A stretch of DNA of 64,000 nucleotides. Source: an uncultured Christensenella sp. (GTDB taxonomy: Bacteria; Bacillota; Clostridia; Christensenellales; UBA3700). A program made the translations under genes and the position numbers. The stretch spans positions 1 to 64,000 of the forward strand of contig CAJTNA010000001.1 of NCBI GenBank assembly GCA_910577845.1. Reading direction: 5' to 3'. This document shows, one piece after another, positions 47,405 to 55,271 of the stretch; positions within the stretch are counted from its first letter, which is position 1, and the number at the start of each line of letters is the position of its first letter. The notes below the pieces were generated by a model that did no database searches, was not told the DNA's origin, and saw only the letters and a list, made by a program, of their open reading frames with translations.

Positions 47405-47450
47405 ACACACTAATTGTATGATTACATTACTCTTAGTGTGTGTTTTTTTT
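47405..47450 (+). terminator. Terminator-like hairpin overlapping the next start codon
   Basis: Arms ACACACTAA (47405-47413) and TTAGTGTGT (47433-47441) form a 9-bp perfect stem with a 19-nt loop, followed by one G and eight T residues (47443-47450). The loop contains the ATG (47418) of the DUF2953 gene, so the T run lies in coding sequence. A TATAAT hexamer (47385-47390) lies 15 bp upstream. It may end the scpB transcript or act as an attenuator for the genes that follow. Confidence 0.55.
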
Positions 47451-47936
47451 GGTATAAATGTAAGATTGTATTTTAATTTTGATAAAATGCAAAGTGTTGT
47501 ACAAATTATATTACCATTTAATTTAACATTGGTTACTTTAAGGCTTAATTTGTTTAACAAAACTTTGTTTTACAAAATTAACAAAAAAAAAGATAAACAA
47601 ATAATTTTGCAAAAGTCTAAGAAAATAGAAAAAAGACAATTTCATAAAATTACTATTCACAGCTTAAATTATTCTTTAATTTTAGGTAGTTCTGACGATT
47701 GTCTTAGAGGACTTTATTTATCAAAGATTATAGATTTTGTTACAAATTTTATAAAAAGTGATATGAATAAATATTTGGTTATTGAAAATTTGAATAAAGT
47801 AGTTATGCCAGATTTTAAAGATACAAGTAGTAAATTAGTATTAAACATCGTTGTCAAAAAAGGTATTATAGATATTATAAAAAATGTTTTTGCAAAAAAA
47901 GTTAAAGAAAATAATGAGGTAAAATATGCAAATTGA
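47418..47936 (+). CDS. DUF2953 membrane-associated protein (YtfI-like)
   Basis: A 172-residue protein with one N-terminal hydrophobic segment (MITLLLVCVFFGINVRLYF), then a beta-rich region, a basic patch, and the pattern GSSDDCLRGLYLSKIIDFV ... VVMPDFKD ... LNIVVKKGIIDII that is characteristic of DUF2953 proteins found next to gerW. The function is unknown. No RBS is visible before ATG 47418, and the start codon lies in the loop of a terminator-like hairpin. The 3' end overlaps gerW by 11 nt. Confidence 0.7.
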   Translation: MITLLLVCVFFGINVRLYFNFDKMQSVVQIILPFNLTLVTLRLNLFNKTLFYKINKKKDKQIILQKSKKIEKRQFHKITIHSLNYSLILGSSDDCLRGLYLSKIIDFVTNFIKSDMNKYLVIENLNKVVMPDFKDTSSKLVLNIVVKKGIIDIIKNVFAKKVKENNEVKYAN

Positions 47937-48276
47937 TAAATTGATTGAAGGCACAATAGAAAATTTAAAAAGTGTTGTAGATAGTAATAATATTGTAGGC
48001 AAACCTATTGTTAATGGTGATTTGGTGGTTGTACCAATATCAAAAATTACATTTGGTTTTGTAGCTGGTGGCGGTGAATATGGCACTAGTTATGATAGTG
48101 AAAGAGAATTACCACACGCAAATGCAAGTGGTGCAGGTGTTAATATGCAACCAATAGGCTTTTTAGTAAGTGAAAAAAATCACGTTAAATTTGTTAGTGT
48201 GGACGAAAGTCAAGGAGAGGGAAAATGGTCGGAATTAATTCAAGCAGGAATGAAATTGTTAAAAGACAAAAAATAA
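47926..48276 (+). CDS. gerW: Spore germination/sporulation protein GerW (YtfJ)
   Basis: A 116-residue member of the YtfJ/GerW family: IEGTIENLKSVVDSNNIVGKPI, VVPISKITFGFVAGGGEYG, GAGVNMQPIGFLV. In Bacillus the protein is in the inner spore and is needed for normal germination. Gly-rich turns and length are typical. RBS GAGG-like within the upstream gene. Its presence supports a spore-forming ancestry. It overlaps the start of the dacF-like gene by 52 nt if the better-supported start of that gene is used. Confidence 0.9.
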   Translation: MQIDKLIEGTIENLKSVVDSNNIVGKPIVNGDLVVVPISKITFGFVAGGGEYGTSYDSERELPHANASGAGVNMQPIGFLVSEKNHVKFVSVDESQGEGKWSELIQAGMKLLKDKK

Positions 48277-49370
48277 TGTATATAATTATCAGTTTATTTG
48301 CTGTAGTAGCTTTATTATCTTGTTGTGTTATATTTTCAATTAAAATAAACAACTATTCAGACGATTTTAGTACTTTTAGTAACAATATTGCTAGTGTAAA
48401 TAAAAACGTATCCTCATCATATGCAGTAATGGAAATGGATAGAAATATTTTACTTGATGGTAAAAATGCCGATTGCAGTTTGCCAATGGCTTCAACAACA
48501 AAAGTTATGACTGCATACATTGCTTGTTTAAGTGGTAAATTACAAGATACAGTAATAATACCTAAAAGTGCTGTTGGTGTTGAGGGGTCAAGTATTTATG
48601 TAAAAGAGGGCGAAAAGTATAAACTTATTGATTTGGTTTATGGACTTATGCTTCAATCTGGTAATGATGCTGCAGAAGCAATTGCCTTGTATTTAGGTGG
48701 TTCAATTGATGGGTTCGCACAACTAATGAATGAACAAGTACAAAAGCTTGGGCTTAAAAATACTCATTTTGTAAATCCGCACGGCTTGCATAATGATAAG
48801 CATTATACAAGTGCTTATGATTTAGCTTATATTACTTGTGAGGGATTGAAAAACGAAGATTTTGCTAAAATTTGTTCTACTAAGATATATAAATTTCAGT
48901 TAGAAACTGGTGAAAACAAATGTTATATAAATAAAAATAAGTTATTAAATTTATATGATGGTTGTATTGGTGTTAAGACTGGCTTTACTAAAAAAGCAGG
49001 TAGATGTTTAGTATCTGCAGCTAAAAGAAATGGTGTAACCATTGTAAGCGTTGTTTTAAATCACGGTGATATGTGGAATAGTAGTATGGCAAATTTAAAT
49101 CGAGGATTTGATAAAACTCAAGGCGTTGTAATTGCCAAAGGTAATGAATGTTTTGCAAAGGTCAAAGCACCAAGCGGTCAGATTTTAAATTTGGGCTTTA
49201 ATGAGGATATTACATTTTCAGCGTTAAAAAATGAACAGATTAATATAACTTATGATATAAAATTAAATAAAAACTTACCAGAATTAGTTCAAAAAGGCGA
49301 AATTGTAGGGGAAATTCAATTTTTTAATGATAAACACTTGCTTTTTACTAAAAAAATCTATACTATTTAA
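48225..49370 (+). CDS. dacF: D-alanyl-D-alanine carboxypeptidase (DacF/PBP5 family)
   Basis: A 381-residue low-molecular-weight penicillin-binding protein that trims the terminal D-Ala from stem peptides outside the cell. One N-terminal helix (about 17-37) exports or anchors it. Active-site motifs are S90-T-T-K93, S145-G-N147 and K251-T-G253. A PBP5 C-terminal beta domain follows; no C-terminal amphipathic anchor is evident. Start 48225 has GGAGAGG 4 nt upstream and gives a basic N-terminus. An alternative ATG at 48276 overlaps the gerW stop as TAATG and lacks an RBS. Neighbours gerW and DUF2953 match the sporulation cluster in which DacF shapes the spore cortex. Confidence 0.92.
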   Translation: MVGINSSRNEIVKRQKIMYIIISLFAVVALLSCCVIFSIKINNYSDDFSTFSNNIASVNKNVSSSYAVMEMDRNILLDGKNADCSLPMASTTKVMTAYIACLSGKLQDTVIIPKSAVGVEGSSIYVKEGEKYKLIDLVYGLMLQSGNDAAEAIALYLGGSIDGFAQLMNEQVQKLGLKNTHFVNPHGLHNDKHYTSAYDLAYITCEGLKNEDFAKICSTKIYKFQLETGENKCYINKNKLLNLYDGCIGVKTGFTKKAGRCLVSAAKRNGVTIVSVVLNHGDMWNSSMANLNRGFDKTQGVVIAKGNECFAKVKAPSGQILNLGFNEDITFSALKNEQINITYDIKLNKNLPELVQKGEIVGEIQFFNDKHLLFTKKIYTI

Positions 49371-49453
49371 ATAGTAAATAAATTTTACTATTTTAGTTGG
49401 ATAGGATATTTGCCTATTTAGCTTGTAAGTTACATTGTAACAAAGGAGAAAAT

Positions 49454-50173
49454 ATGGCAAGACTTGAAAGATTAAATAAATTTTTGGCACAAAGTGGAAT
49501 TGCATCAAGGCGTGGTGCTGACCAAATAATTGCAGATGGCAGAGTTAAAGTAAATGGCAAAGTTGTAAGTGAGCTTGGTGCAAAAGTAAATATTTATAAT
49601 GATACAATAATGGTAGACGATATAGTTTGCAAACAAAATAAAAAATGCGTTGTAATTATGTTTAATAAGCCAAAAGGATGTGTAACTACTACCAGTGATG
49701 AGAAAGGCAGAAAAACTATATTTGATTATGTTGATATAACTTCACCAAGATTATTCCCAATAGGAAGATTAGACTATGATTCTGAGGGGTTATTGTTATT
49801 AACTAATGATGGTGACCTAGCAAATAGAATTAGTCACCCTAGCTTTGAGATAACAAAAACTTATTTAGTCAAAGTTAAAGGCGAAATGCCTGAACATAAA
49901 CTTGCACAGCTTAGAAAAGGTGTAATGGTTGACGGAAGTTTAACAAAACGTTCAAAAGTAAAGTTACTTGAGTATAAAGACGGCATTTCTAGACTTGAGG
50001 TAACAATCAGTGAGGGTAGAAATCGTCAAGTGCGTAAAATGTTTGAGGCAGTTGAAAGGGAAGTTATTTTCTTAAAAAGAGTAGCTATTGGTGATTTGCG
50101 TTTAGGTGGTTTATCTCGTGGTGGATATAGATATTTAAACGAATTTGAGCTTGAATATTTAAAAACTTTATAA
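49454..50173 (+). CDS. rluB: Pseudouridine synthase RluB
   Basis: A 239-residue RsuA/RluB-type rRNA pseudouridine synthase. The S4 RNA-binding domain (RLNKFLAQSGIASRRGADQIIADGRVKVNG) is followed by the catalytic domain with GRLDYDSEGLLLLTNDGDL, in which the first Asp of LDYDS is the nucleophile, and ISEGRNRQVRKMF. In the family, RluB modifies U2605 of 23S rRNA. RluB and RsuA are hard to separate by eye; linkage to scpB and dacF favours RluB. ATG 49454 has AAAGGAG upstream. A strong terminator follows. Confidence 0.92.
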   Translation: MARLERLNKFLAQSGIASRRGADQIIADGRVKVNGKVVSELGAKVNIYNDTIMVDDIVCKQNKKCVVIMFNKPKGCVTTTSDEKGRKTIFDYVDITSPRLFPIGRLDYDSEGLLLLTNDGDLANRISHPSFEITKTYLVKVKGEMPEHKLAQLRKGVMVDGSLTKRSKVKLLEYKDGISRLEVTISEGRNRQVRKMFEAVEREVIFLKRVAIGDLRLGGLSRGGYRYLNEFELEYLKTL

Positions 50174-50236
50174 CTTAATTGTATTGTTTCTAAAAATAAA
50201 TATAAAATAAAAATAAATCGTTATATAGCAAATACC

Positions 50237-50274
50237 AAATAAATTACCTCAAAAAATCTTGAGGTAATTTATTT
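50237..50274. terminator. Bidirectional intrinsic terminator
   Basis: A 16-bp perfect stem (50237-50252 with 50259-50274) with a 6-nt loop between the convergent rluB and padR-like genes. The padR stop codon lies at its right edge. Confidence 0.92.
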
Positions 50275-51829
50275 ATTTTAAATGATAATTTTTAATTTTA
50301 AATAATGTCGCATATATCATTACAGATAAAGGTAATAATGTTAATGAGCATATTGGAACAACTAAAGCAGGTATATATTGTTCTGGCTTTGTTGTATCAA
50401 TTTTTACACCAAAAAATGCAATTATTAGTATTACAACCATAAAGGCAATTAACAAAATTATTGATGTTAGCAATGCATTATTAAGAGTTAAGTTATTACG
50501 TTTTTTTCGTAAAGGAGAATTGCTCCAAACAATAGTGCAACCAATCGGCAATAATAAGCCGACAAGAGCAAATCCTAATGAATATCCCCATTGCATTCCT
50601 GCATCTTTACCTAATAAATAAGTTAATAAAATGAATGCTAGGTATATTGTATATGTTATCCAAGACCAATCTCTAAGTAATTTATTAGAATAATAAAATT
50701 TACCAGAGTAGTATGTAATTGAATTGCTTTTTTGATAATTTTTTAATGTAATATTCTTTTTAGCTAAATTTTGCTTTAGCTCTGCCATAGTAATTTCGCC
50801 ATCGTATTCGTCTAAAATTGCTTGTTTTTGAGCTATCTCATTATTAGCCAATCTAGTTTTTTCGTTTACTGCAATTACTTCTTCAATCATTCCAACATAA
50901 TCAATATTATTATCAATATAATCATTGTGATTTATTTCATTATTGATTTTTTGTATATGATTTTTTGAGTTATAATCATTATTATAATAATCTGGCTCAG
51001 TAAGTTGAGTATTGTCATAACTGCTTTGATTATTTAAATCGTAAGAATTACTATTGTGATTGTCATCAACATTTTGACTTTTTAATGAATCGTATTCTTC
51101 AGTTACATTTTGCTCAATATTGTTATTGTCAATATTATTTTGATTGTAATCATTAAGCGGTTCAGTAATTTGCTCAATATTTTCTGTAACACAGTATTCT
51201 TCAGTGCTGATGTGTTCGTCTTTCACTAAAAAAGTTGCTTGAGCTTCATTATCTTCAGTATTATCTTGATTATTATATACTGCAAAATTGTTTACATTTG
51301 CAAAATTATCATCTAATTCATTATCCTCATTAGGTGAATAGTTATCTATTTTTGCACCAGTGTTCCTATCAATATAAACTGGTTTTTCTATCTCAATGTA
51401 TTTAACAACAACCTTTTCCTCAGTTTCTTTTTTAGTACGTTTTGTAAGCGGGCGATAATCTGAAGGTTCAAAAGGTTTTTCTGCATCTTTATCAAATTCT
51501 TTATCTGACAAAAGTTTATCAATTATTGTTCTTGCAAATTCCCATTGGCTTTGGTCAGCTTCTAAAAAAGCTCTACCTTCATCAGTTAGTCTGTAATAAG
51601 TACGATTAGCACCTTTTGTTTCTTCACCTGGGCAGGAAAGTACTAAACCTTGAGTTTCCAACCTTTTTAAACTGCTATATAGTGTAGGCTGTTTAACAGT
51701 GTATAAATCATCACTAAGATTTTTTATTTCATTTAAAATTTCCAAACCATATTTGTCGTTATCTTGCAATGTACGCAAAATTATTGTATCCATATGACTT
51801 CTAATTAAATCAATATTAGTGTTATCCAA
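50273..51829 (-). CDS. PadR-family regulator fused to a long Asn-rich linker and a four-helix membrane domain
   Basis: A 518-residue protein. Residues 1 to about 95 are a PadR winged helix (DTIILRTLQDNDKYGLEILNE, KQPTLYSSLKRLETQGLV, RTYYRLTDEGRAFLE), which binds DNA as a dimer. Residues of about 130-325 are an Asn/Asp/Glu-rich low-complexity linker. The C-terminal 140 residues have four predicted helices (WSWITYTIYLAFILLTYLLG, YSLGFALVGLLLPIGCTIVW, LLTSIILLIAFMVVILIIAF, LVVPICSLTLLPLSVMIYAT). It would thus be a membrane-anchored regulator sensing something at the membrane. It starts at TTG, set by GGAGG 6 nt upstream; the next ATG is 12 codons in and has no RBS. Target genes are unknown. Confidence 0.88.
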   Translation of the reverse strand: MDNTNIDLIRSHMDTIILRTLQDNDKYGLEILNEIKNLSDDLYTVKQPTLYSSLKRLETQGLVLSCPGEETKGANRTYYRLTDEGRAFLEADQSQWEFARTIIDKLLSDKEFDKDAEKPFEPSDYRPLTKRTKKETEEKVVVKYIEIEKPVYIDRNTGAKIDNYSPNEDNELDDNFANVNNFAVYNNQDNTEDNEAQATFLVKDEHISTEEYCVTENIEQITEPLNDYNQNNIDNNNIEQNVTEEYDSLKSQNVDDNHNSNSYDLNNQSSYDNTQLTEPDYYNNDYNSKNHIQKINNEINHNDYIDNNIDYVGMIEEVIAVNEKTRLANNEIAQKQAILDEYDGEITMAELKQNLAKKNITLKNYQKSNSITYYSGKFYYSNKLLRDWSWITYTIYLAFILLTYLLGKDAGMQWGYSLGFALVGLLLPIGCTIVWSNSPLRKKRNNLTLNNALLTSIILLIAFMVVILIIAFFGVKIDTTKPEQYIPALVVPICSLTLLPLSVMIYATLFKIKNYHLK

Positions 51830-52090
51830 GTTAAACCTCCTTTTAATTTTAAATCATTATTTTATTAATAAAGCTGTGAACTATTAAATCCAGTAACTAG
51901 TGACTAATTGCATTCAACTTTAATTCACATATTTAGACAACATTTAATTATAAAATTTAAAACAAATGTTTTATTACTTATACTTAAACAAAGTAGTATT
52001 TTATCAAATTTATTCATTAGTTGACAATTTATTTTAAACTTGCAAAAAGAGTAGTGTAAACTACAAATTTGTAATAGCTAGTTAAGTAAA

Positions 52091-52264
52091 AAATTAAAAT
52101 TTGCTACTTAATGTTTATATTTGCCAAAGCTATCGCGAAGCGGGGCGAAGCCACATTTTGCAGTAGCTGAAATAATTCAAACAAGTAGGACTTGCAAAGC
52201 AAGAAATTGCGACAGCAATTTAAATTTTAATGTAAATTAAAATTTGCTACTTAATGTTTATATT
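52091..52264. repeat. Hairpin-chain repeat locus C bracketed by 31-bp direct repeats
   Basis: Perfect 31-bp direct repeats (52091-52121 and 52234-52264) flank a structured segment. The core (52128-52168) pairs AGCTA with TAGCT at its base and GGC with GCC around a GAA loop. It is followed by CTTGC-aaa-GCAAG (52191-52203), AAATTGC-gaca-GCAATTT (52204-52221) and a 10-bp AT stem (52222-52245) that runs into the second direct repeat. It lies in the divergent region between the PadR-like gene and the recombinase. Confidence 0.8.
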
Positions 52265-52530
52265 ATAATATATTATTATAAAAAAGTCAATAAAATAATA
52301 AAAATTTAACAATATTATTCTATTTTAGAGCATTTTTCATAATAAAAGGGGAGTGAAATGCAAAAGATTAAAGGAAAGTAAAAGTTTTTTTACTTTAAGT
52401 TAAATAAACTGAATATATTATTTTGCTACTTAAGGGAATAATTGCATAATCCCTTGATTTTACTGGAGTATATGTAGTTTTATTATATAAATTATGAATC
52501 AATTATTGTATTGAAGCCTCTTTTTAACTA

Positions 52531-52581
52531 TTCGCAAAAGACAAGTTTTACGAAAAGTAGTGGCTAAAATAGCACTTTTTT
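52531..52581 (+). ncRNA. Candidate small RNA 3' end: hairpin plus intrinsic terminator
   Basis: TTCGCAAAA (52531-52539) pairs with TTTTACGAA (52546-52554) apart from one mismatch. It is followed at once by a terminator: stem 52559-52566 with 52570-52576 (one bulge) and six T residues. No coding gene lies upstream on this strand for over 2 kb, so the terminator implies an unannotated plus-strand transcript. A possible -35 (TTGATT near 52455) and an AT-rich -10 would give an RNA of about 100 nt. No known RNA family is recognised. Confidence 0.4.
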
Positions 52582-53177
52582 ATTTAATTTCAACTAATTT
52601 TTCCATATATTTTTTAAAAATATTATATTAATATGTAATAATTTATTAAGAATATATTTTAACTTTATACATATTTATATTTTACCATATCATTATAACT
52701 TAATTTGTTAATAATAATTATTGTTATTTTATTATTTTCTCCACTATGACAAATGTTTTTTTTATTAAAAATTTTAAATATATAATTAATACTTTTAATA
52801 ATCTGTCATTGATTTTATTGCAAACAGCAAAAAAACATTCGCACGAAATTATGATAAAATAAATTTAATATGACTGAAATAATTAATTTACCTACTATAT
52901 AAATGAGTGCAAAATATATTAGATATTTGCAAGAATTTTTACAATTAAAACAAAAATAATTTTATTGAAAAATTAATCTATTACTGCATTTACTTATAAT
53001 TTAATATTATACTAATCATATGCTAATACTTCTTTATAGTTAGATTTTATAAACGTTTATTAATTATATAATCGATTTGTATTAGTTATTTTAATTTAAT
53101 TATTAAAATACAATTTAATAATGTAGGTTATTTTATAATTATTTTATATAAATTAAATTTTTGTTTTGCGAAAAGTA
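52582..53177. other. AT-rich intergenic region upstream of the recombinase
   Basis: About 600 bp with no gene, repeat-family copy or stable structure that I can support. The recombinase promoter follows at 53178. Confidence 0.5.
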
Positions 53178-53206
53178 TTGAATTTTTTAGCTAAATATGC
53201 TATAAT
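53178..53206 (+). promoter_or_regulatory. Promoter directly abutting the recombinase start codon
   Basis: A -35 TTGAAT (53178-53183), exact 17-bp spacer and consensus TATAAT (53201-53206) with TG one base upstream (extended -10). The ATG of the recombinase begins at 53213, only 7 bp after the -10 box, so transcription should begin at or next to the A of ATG. Confidence 0.75.
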
Positions 53207-53212
53207 AAAAAT

Positions 53213-54277
53213 ATGGAAAAAAGTTATTTTGATGAACGCCGTTTGGATACAGAAAGTAAAATTAAAGAATTATTATTTGAATTACCTGAGTTTGTTGAGG
53301 ATTTTTTTATTGGAATTGAAACAACAACCTCACCTTTAACTCGCTTGGGATATGCAAGAGATTTGTTAATATTTTTTGATTATTTGTATACTAATTCTCG
53401 TAAGTTTTATGGTTTGGATAAAGATACTTTTGCTTTAAAGCATTTAAATAAGGTTGAAGCATTTGATATAGAAAAATTTATATCTTATCTTACTCATTAT
53501 GTATATCACGGAAAAGAATATTCAAATTCATTAACTGCAAAATCTCGTAAATTGGCATCAATTCGTAGCTTTTTTAAATATATGTACAACAAAGATTTGC
53601 TTGACGGAAATGTTGCATCTAAAGTTGATATGCCAAAGTTACACGAAAAACCTATAATTAGACTTGAACAAAATGAAGTATTTGAAATTTTAGAGCTTGC
53701 AGAAAATGGAACTTCTCTATCTAGCAAACAAAAAGTTTATCACGAACTTAATAGATTAAGAGATATTGCAATTTTATCTTTATTTTTAGGTACAGGAATT
53801 CGTATAAGTGAACTTGTAGGAATTAATATTGACGATATTGATTTTTATACCAATTCTTTTAAAGTTACTCGAAAAGGTGGAAATCAATCAATACTTTACT
53901 TTAATGACGATGTTTCAATTGCTCTACTTGAATATTCTGAAAAAAGACAGCAATTAAAAGCAATTGAAAAAGATGAAAAAGCTTTCTTTCTAAGTATGCA
54001 AAATAAAAGAATTAGCGTTCGTAGCGTTGAATTATTAGTTAAAAAATACGCAAAAATTGTCTCACCACTTAAAAATATAACACCACATAAATTACGTAGC
54101 ACATTTGGTACTAATCTATATCGTTCCACTAAAGATATTTATGTGGTTGCTGAACTTTTAGGACATAAAGATGTAAATGTAACAAAGAAACATTATGCCG
54201 ATATTAGCGAAGAAATAAAAAAAGAGGCTTCAAAACAGGTTGAAATACGTGAAAAACCAACAAAATTTGACGAGTAA
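53213..54277 (+). CDS. Tyrosine recombinase (XerC/XerD-like)
   Basis: A 354-residue site-specific recombinase. The N-terminal core-binding (SAM-like) domain (about 1-135; SPLTRLGYARDLLIFFDYLY) is followed by the catalytic domain with a full set of residues: Arg197 (GTGIRISELVG), Lys221 (TRKGGN), His292 and Arg295 (HKLRSTFGTNLY), His318 (LLGHKDVNVT) and nucleophile Tyr328 (KKHYADI). Proteins of this kind resolve chromosome dimers at dif or move mobile elements. No attachment sites, excisionase or other mobile genes surround it, so a chromosomal Xer role is favoured. There is no ribosome binding site, and the promoter position predicts a leaderless mRNA. Confidence 0.9.
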   Translation: MEKSYFDERRLDTESKIKELLFELPEFVEDFFIGIETTTSPLTRLGYARDLLIFFDYLYTNSRKFYGLDKDTFALKHLNKVEAFDIEKFISYLTHYVYHGKEYSNSLTAKSRKLASIRSFFKYMYNKDLLDGNVASKVDMPKLHEKPIIRLEQNEVFEILELAENGTSLSSKQKVYHELNRLRDIAILSLFLGTGIRISELVGINIDDIDFYTNSFKVTRKGGNQSILYFNDDVSIALLEYSEKRQQLKAIEKDEKAFFLSMQNKRISVRSVELLVKKYAKIVSPLKNITPHKLRSTFGTNLYRSTKDIYVVAELLGHKDVNVTKKHYADISEEIKKEASKQVEIREKPTKFDE

Positions 54278-55183
54278 ATATTATCTTGTTTACTAACTAT
54301 TTTAGTATGATGCCCTATTATGTTATAGTTTTTTAACTTTACAAATTGATTTTTGTATGCTTTTTTAGTAAATTTAATTATGATTTTCAGTTTAATTTTT
54401 GGTTAAATAAATTACGATTTTTAAAGTATTGTTTAAGCAATTTAAATTTGATTTTCAGTTTGATAATTAGCATTTTTAATTGTGATTATTTGAGTATAAT
54501 AATAAATTTTTTATTGATTTTTATTCGATTTTAAAATAAAGATTTTTATTAATATTTATTTTTGTATTTGATTTATCTTTAAAAATAAGGTAAATTTTTA
54601 TTTTACTTAAATATTTATGCATTTTAAATATTAAATTAAGCTTTAATAATAATTTTTAATTTTTCAATAGAATTGTGTGTAAAATTTTTTTATTTAATGT
54701 TTATTAATAACAATAAAAAATATTGGTAAAATAAAGCATTTAATTTGTTTTTATAATAAAAATTTTTAATATATATTTAATTATTCATAAATAACAATAA
54801 ATTAAGAACAATATAGGAAATAAGTTTAAAATATTATGAAAATCATTTTAACTAATCAATTTAAAATTTTATTTTTTTTGCAGTATTATGATAAAAATGT
54901 ACAATTACATACTCATTTTTTATTTAAATAATTTTTAATTTTTTGTTTAATTTTAATTTATAATGTTTGAATTTTTATTTTTTTGTCAAAATATATTATT
55001 TTTTTACCAAATTTATTTAAACAAAATTAGACTGAAAACTTATTCTGAAAAGATGTTTGATATTTATTTTAAACAATTAGTAATAAAAGTTTTTGTGTAA
55101 ATAAGCTTTATTAAAGTAATGTGATTAATAAGAATGATTTATTATATAAAATACTTGAGATTTAAATGTTTAAAAACTTGAAA
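54278..55183. other. Extremely AT-rich gene-free stretch between convergent genes
   Basis: About 900 bp downstream of both flanking genes. It is made almost entirely of A and T with homopolymer runs. Short frames exist but are hydrophobic low-complexity translations without RBS. The phrase GATTTTCAGTTT occurs twice (near 54380 and 54451). No terminator for the recombinase gene is evident. Confidence 0.5.
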
Positions 55184-55222
55184 ATATAAAAAAATGTGGC
55201 TTAGAACCACATTTTTTTATAT
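55184..55222. terminator. Intrinsic terminator for the miaB-mutS-mutL-miaA-ynbB cluster
   Basis: A 16-bp stem (55184-55199 with 55207-55222) with a 7-nt loop, built on ATGTGG/CCACAT with flanking A and T runs. It ends the minus-strand cluster and could work in both directions. Confidence 0.92.
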
Positions 55223-55271
55223 CAATAAGCAATATTTATTAATTTTTTTAACTTTATTAAATATTTTAATG

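Noticed and set aside
53213..54277. Integrase of a prophage or integrative element
   Set aside because: No tRNA target, attachment repeats, excisionase, phage or conjugation genes nearby; flanks are housekeeping genes.
54346..54534. 62-codon plus-strand frame after the recombinase
   Set aside because: Phe/Ile/Asn/Leu-rich translation of AT-rich DNA, no RBS, no recognisable domain.
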